NCBI GenBank assembly: GCA_001751015.1
Contig: MAXM01000357.1
Coordinates: 1 to 6,466, forward strand
DNA from: Desulfobacterales bacterium C00003106
GTDB taxonomy: Bacteria; Desulfobacterota; Desulfobacteria; Desulfobacterales; C00003106
Direction: 5' to 3'
Length of the DNA: 6,466 nucleotides
Of this stretch, positions 6,351-6,466 are shown piece by piece (the stretch's first letter is position 1; each line of letters opens with the position of its first letter). The notes under the pieces are model-generated. The model ran no database searches, had not been told where the DNA came from, and saw only the letters and a list, made by a program, of their open reading frames with translations. The position numbers and the translations under genes were made by a program.

Positions 6351-6391
6351 GTGCGGTTAGCTTAATGCTAACGGCTAATGGCTAACCGCAC
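6351..6391. repeat. 11-bp perfect inverted repeat enclosing three tandem heptamers
   Basis: GTGCGGTTAGC (6351-6361) is exactly complementary to GCTAACCGCAC (6381-6391), with 19 bases between. Positions 6367-6387 are three back-to-back heptamers, GCTAACG, GCTAATG and GCTAACC, so the left arm can alternatively pair with the first copy (GTTAGC 6356-6361 with GCTAAC 6367-6372, 5-base loop). On the minus strand a weak T-run (TTTTT) follows about ten bases after the stem. It could be a terminator, an operator or an intergenic repeat element; nothing decides between these. Confidence 0.6.
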
Positions 6392-6439
6392 AGGTTGAAA
6401 ATTTGAACACGGTCATTGAAATAACAAGTGCCTGTCAAT

Positions 6440-6466
6440 AAAAAAAAGAGGCCATCCAGACTTATT
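6440..6466 (-). terminator. Right half of a probable intrinsic terminator, cut by the window edge
   Basis: On the minus strand GTCTGGATGGCCTC (about 6461-6448) is followed directly by eight T residues (6447-6440). A GC-containing arm joined to a U-run is what the 3' half of a Rho-independent terminator looks like; the matching left arm, GAGGCCATCCAGAC-like, would lie just past position 6466. This suggests that another minus-strand gene ends shortly beyond the window. Confidence 0.35.

Noticed and set aside
6434..6439. TTGACA on the minus strand as a -35 of the operon
   Set aside because: No acceptable -10 lies 15-19 bases downstream, and the site abuts the T-run of the probable terminator.

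Overview
The window looks like a chromosomal segment of an anaerobic deltaproteobacterium (Desulfobacterota; sulfate reducer or syntroph type). This is inferred from three things: a secreted protein with a TolB/FlgO-like N-terminal domain of a style I associate with that group, an IHF/HU protein with a heptose-phosphate phosphatase and a lipoprotein RlpA (a Gram-negative envelope), and a biotin-dependent acyl-CoA carboxyltransferase next to a condensing enzyme of anaerobic flavour. The sequence alone does not prove the taxonomy. No RNA genes, CRISPR arrays, insertion sequences or phage genes were seen.

Layout. Positions 1-1102 (minus strand) hold a two-gene unit: gmhB (548-1102), followed after 2 bp by a secreted protein (545 to beyond position 1) that is cut by the window edge. 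Positions 1103-1318 are a divergent intergenic region. An ihfA-like gene reads to the right (1319-1603). Positions 1604-1679 form a short convergent spacer with a nested hairpin that runs into the end of rlpA. From 6254 down to 1680 (minus strand) lies a tight four-gene operon: a DRE-TIM (HMGL-like) condensing enzyme fused to a Cache/PDC-type sensor domain (4425-6254), a biotin carrier protein (3921-4421), a carboxyltransferase beta subunit of the PccB/MmdA type (2353-3906), and rlpA (1680-2372). The gaps are 3 and 14 bp, then a 20-bp overlap. Positions 6255-6466 are non-coding and carry the likely operon promoter, an 11-bp perfect inverted repeat holding three tandem heptamers, and what looks like half of a terminator from the next gene.

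How the genes may work together. The biotin carrier and the carboxyltransferase are two modules of a biotin enzyme acting on acyl-CoA (carboxylase, decarboxylase or transcarboxylase). The biotin carboxylase or membrane decarboxylase partner is not in the window. The third gene sits where a transcarboxylase 5S subunit would be expected, but its motifs are those of the Claisen-condensing group (isopropylmalate, homocitrate, citramalate and Re-citrate synthases), and it lacks the lysine motif of the 5S/pyruvate carboxylase group. Its extra C-terminal domain resembles Cache/PDC ligand-sensing domains yet has no membrane segment. A cytoplasmic condensing enzyme with an unusual sensory or allosteric domain, co-transcribed with acyl-CoA carboxyltransferase parts, is the most interesting feature of the window.
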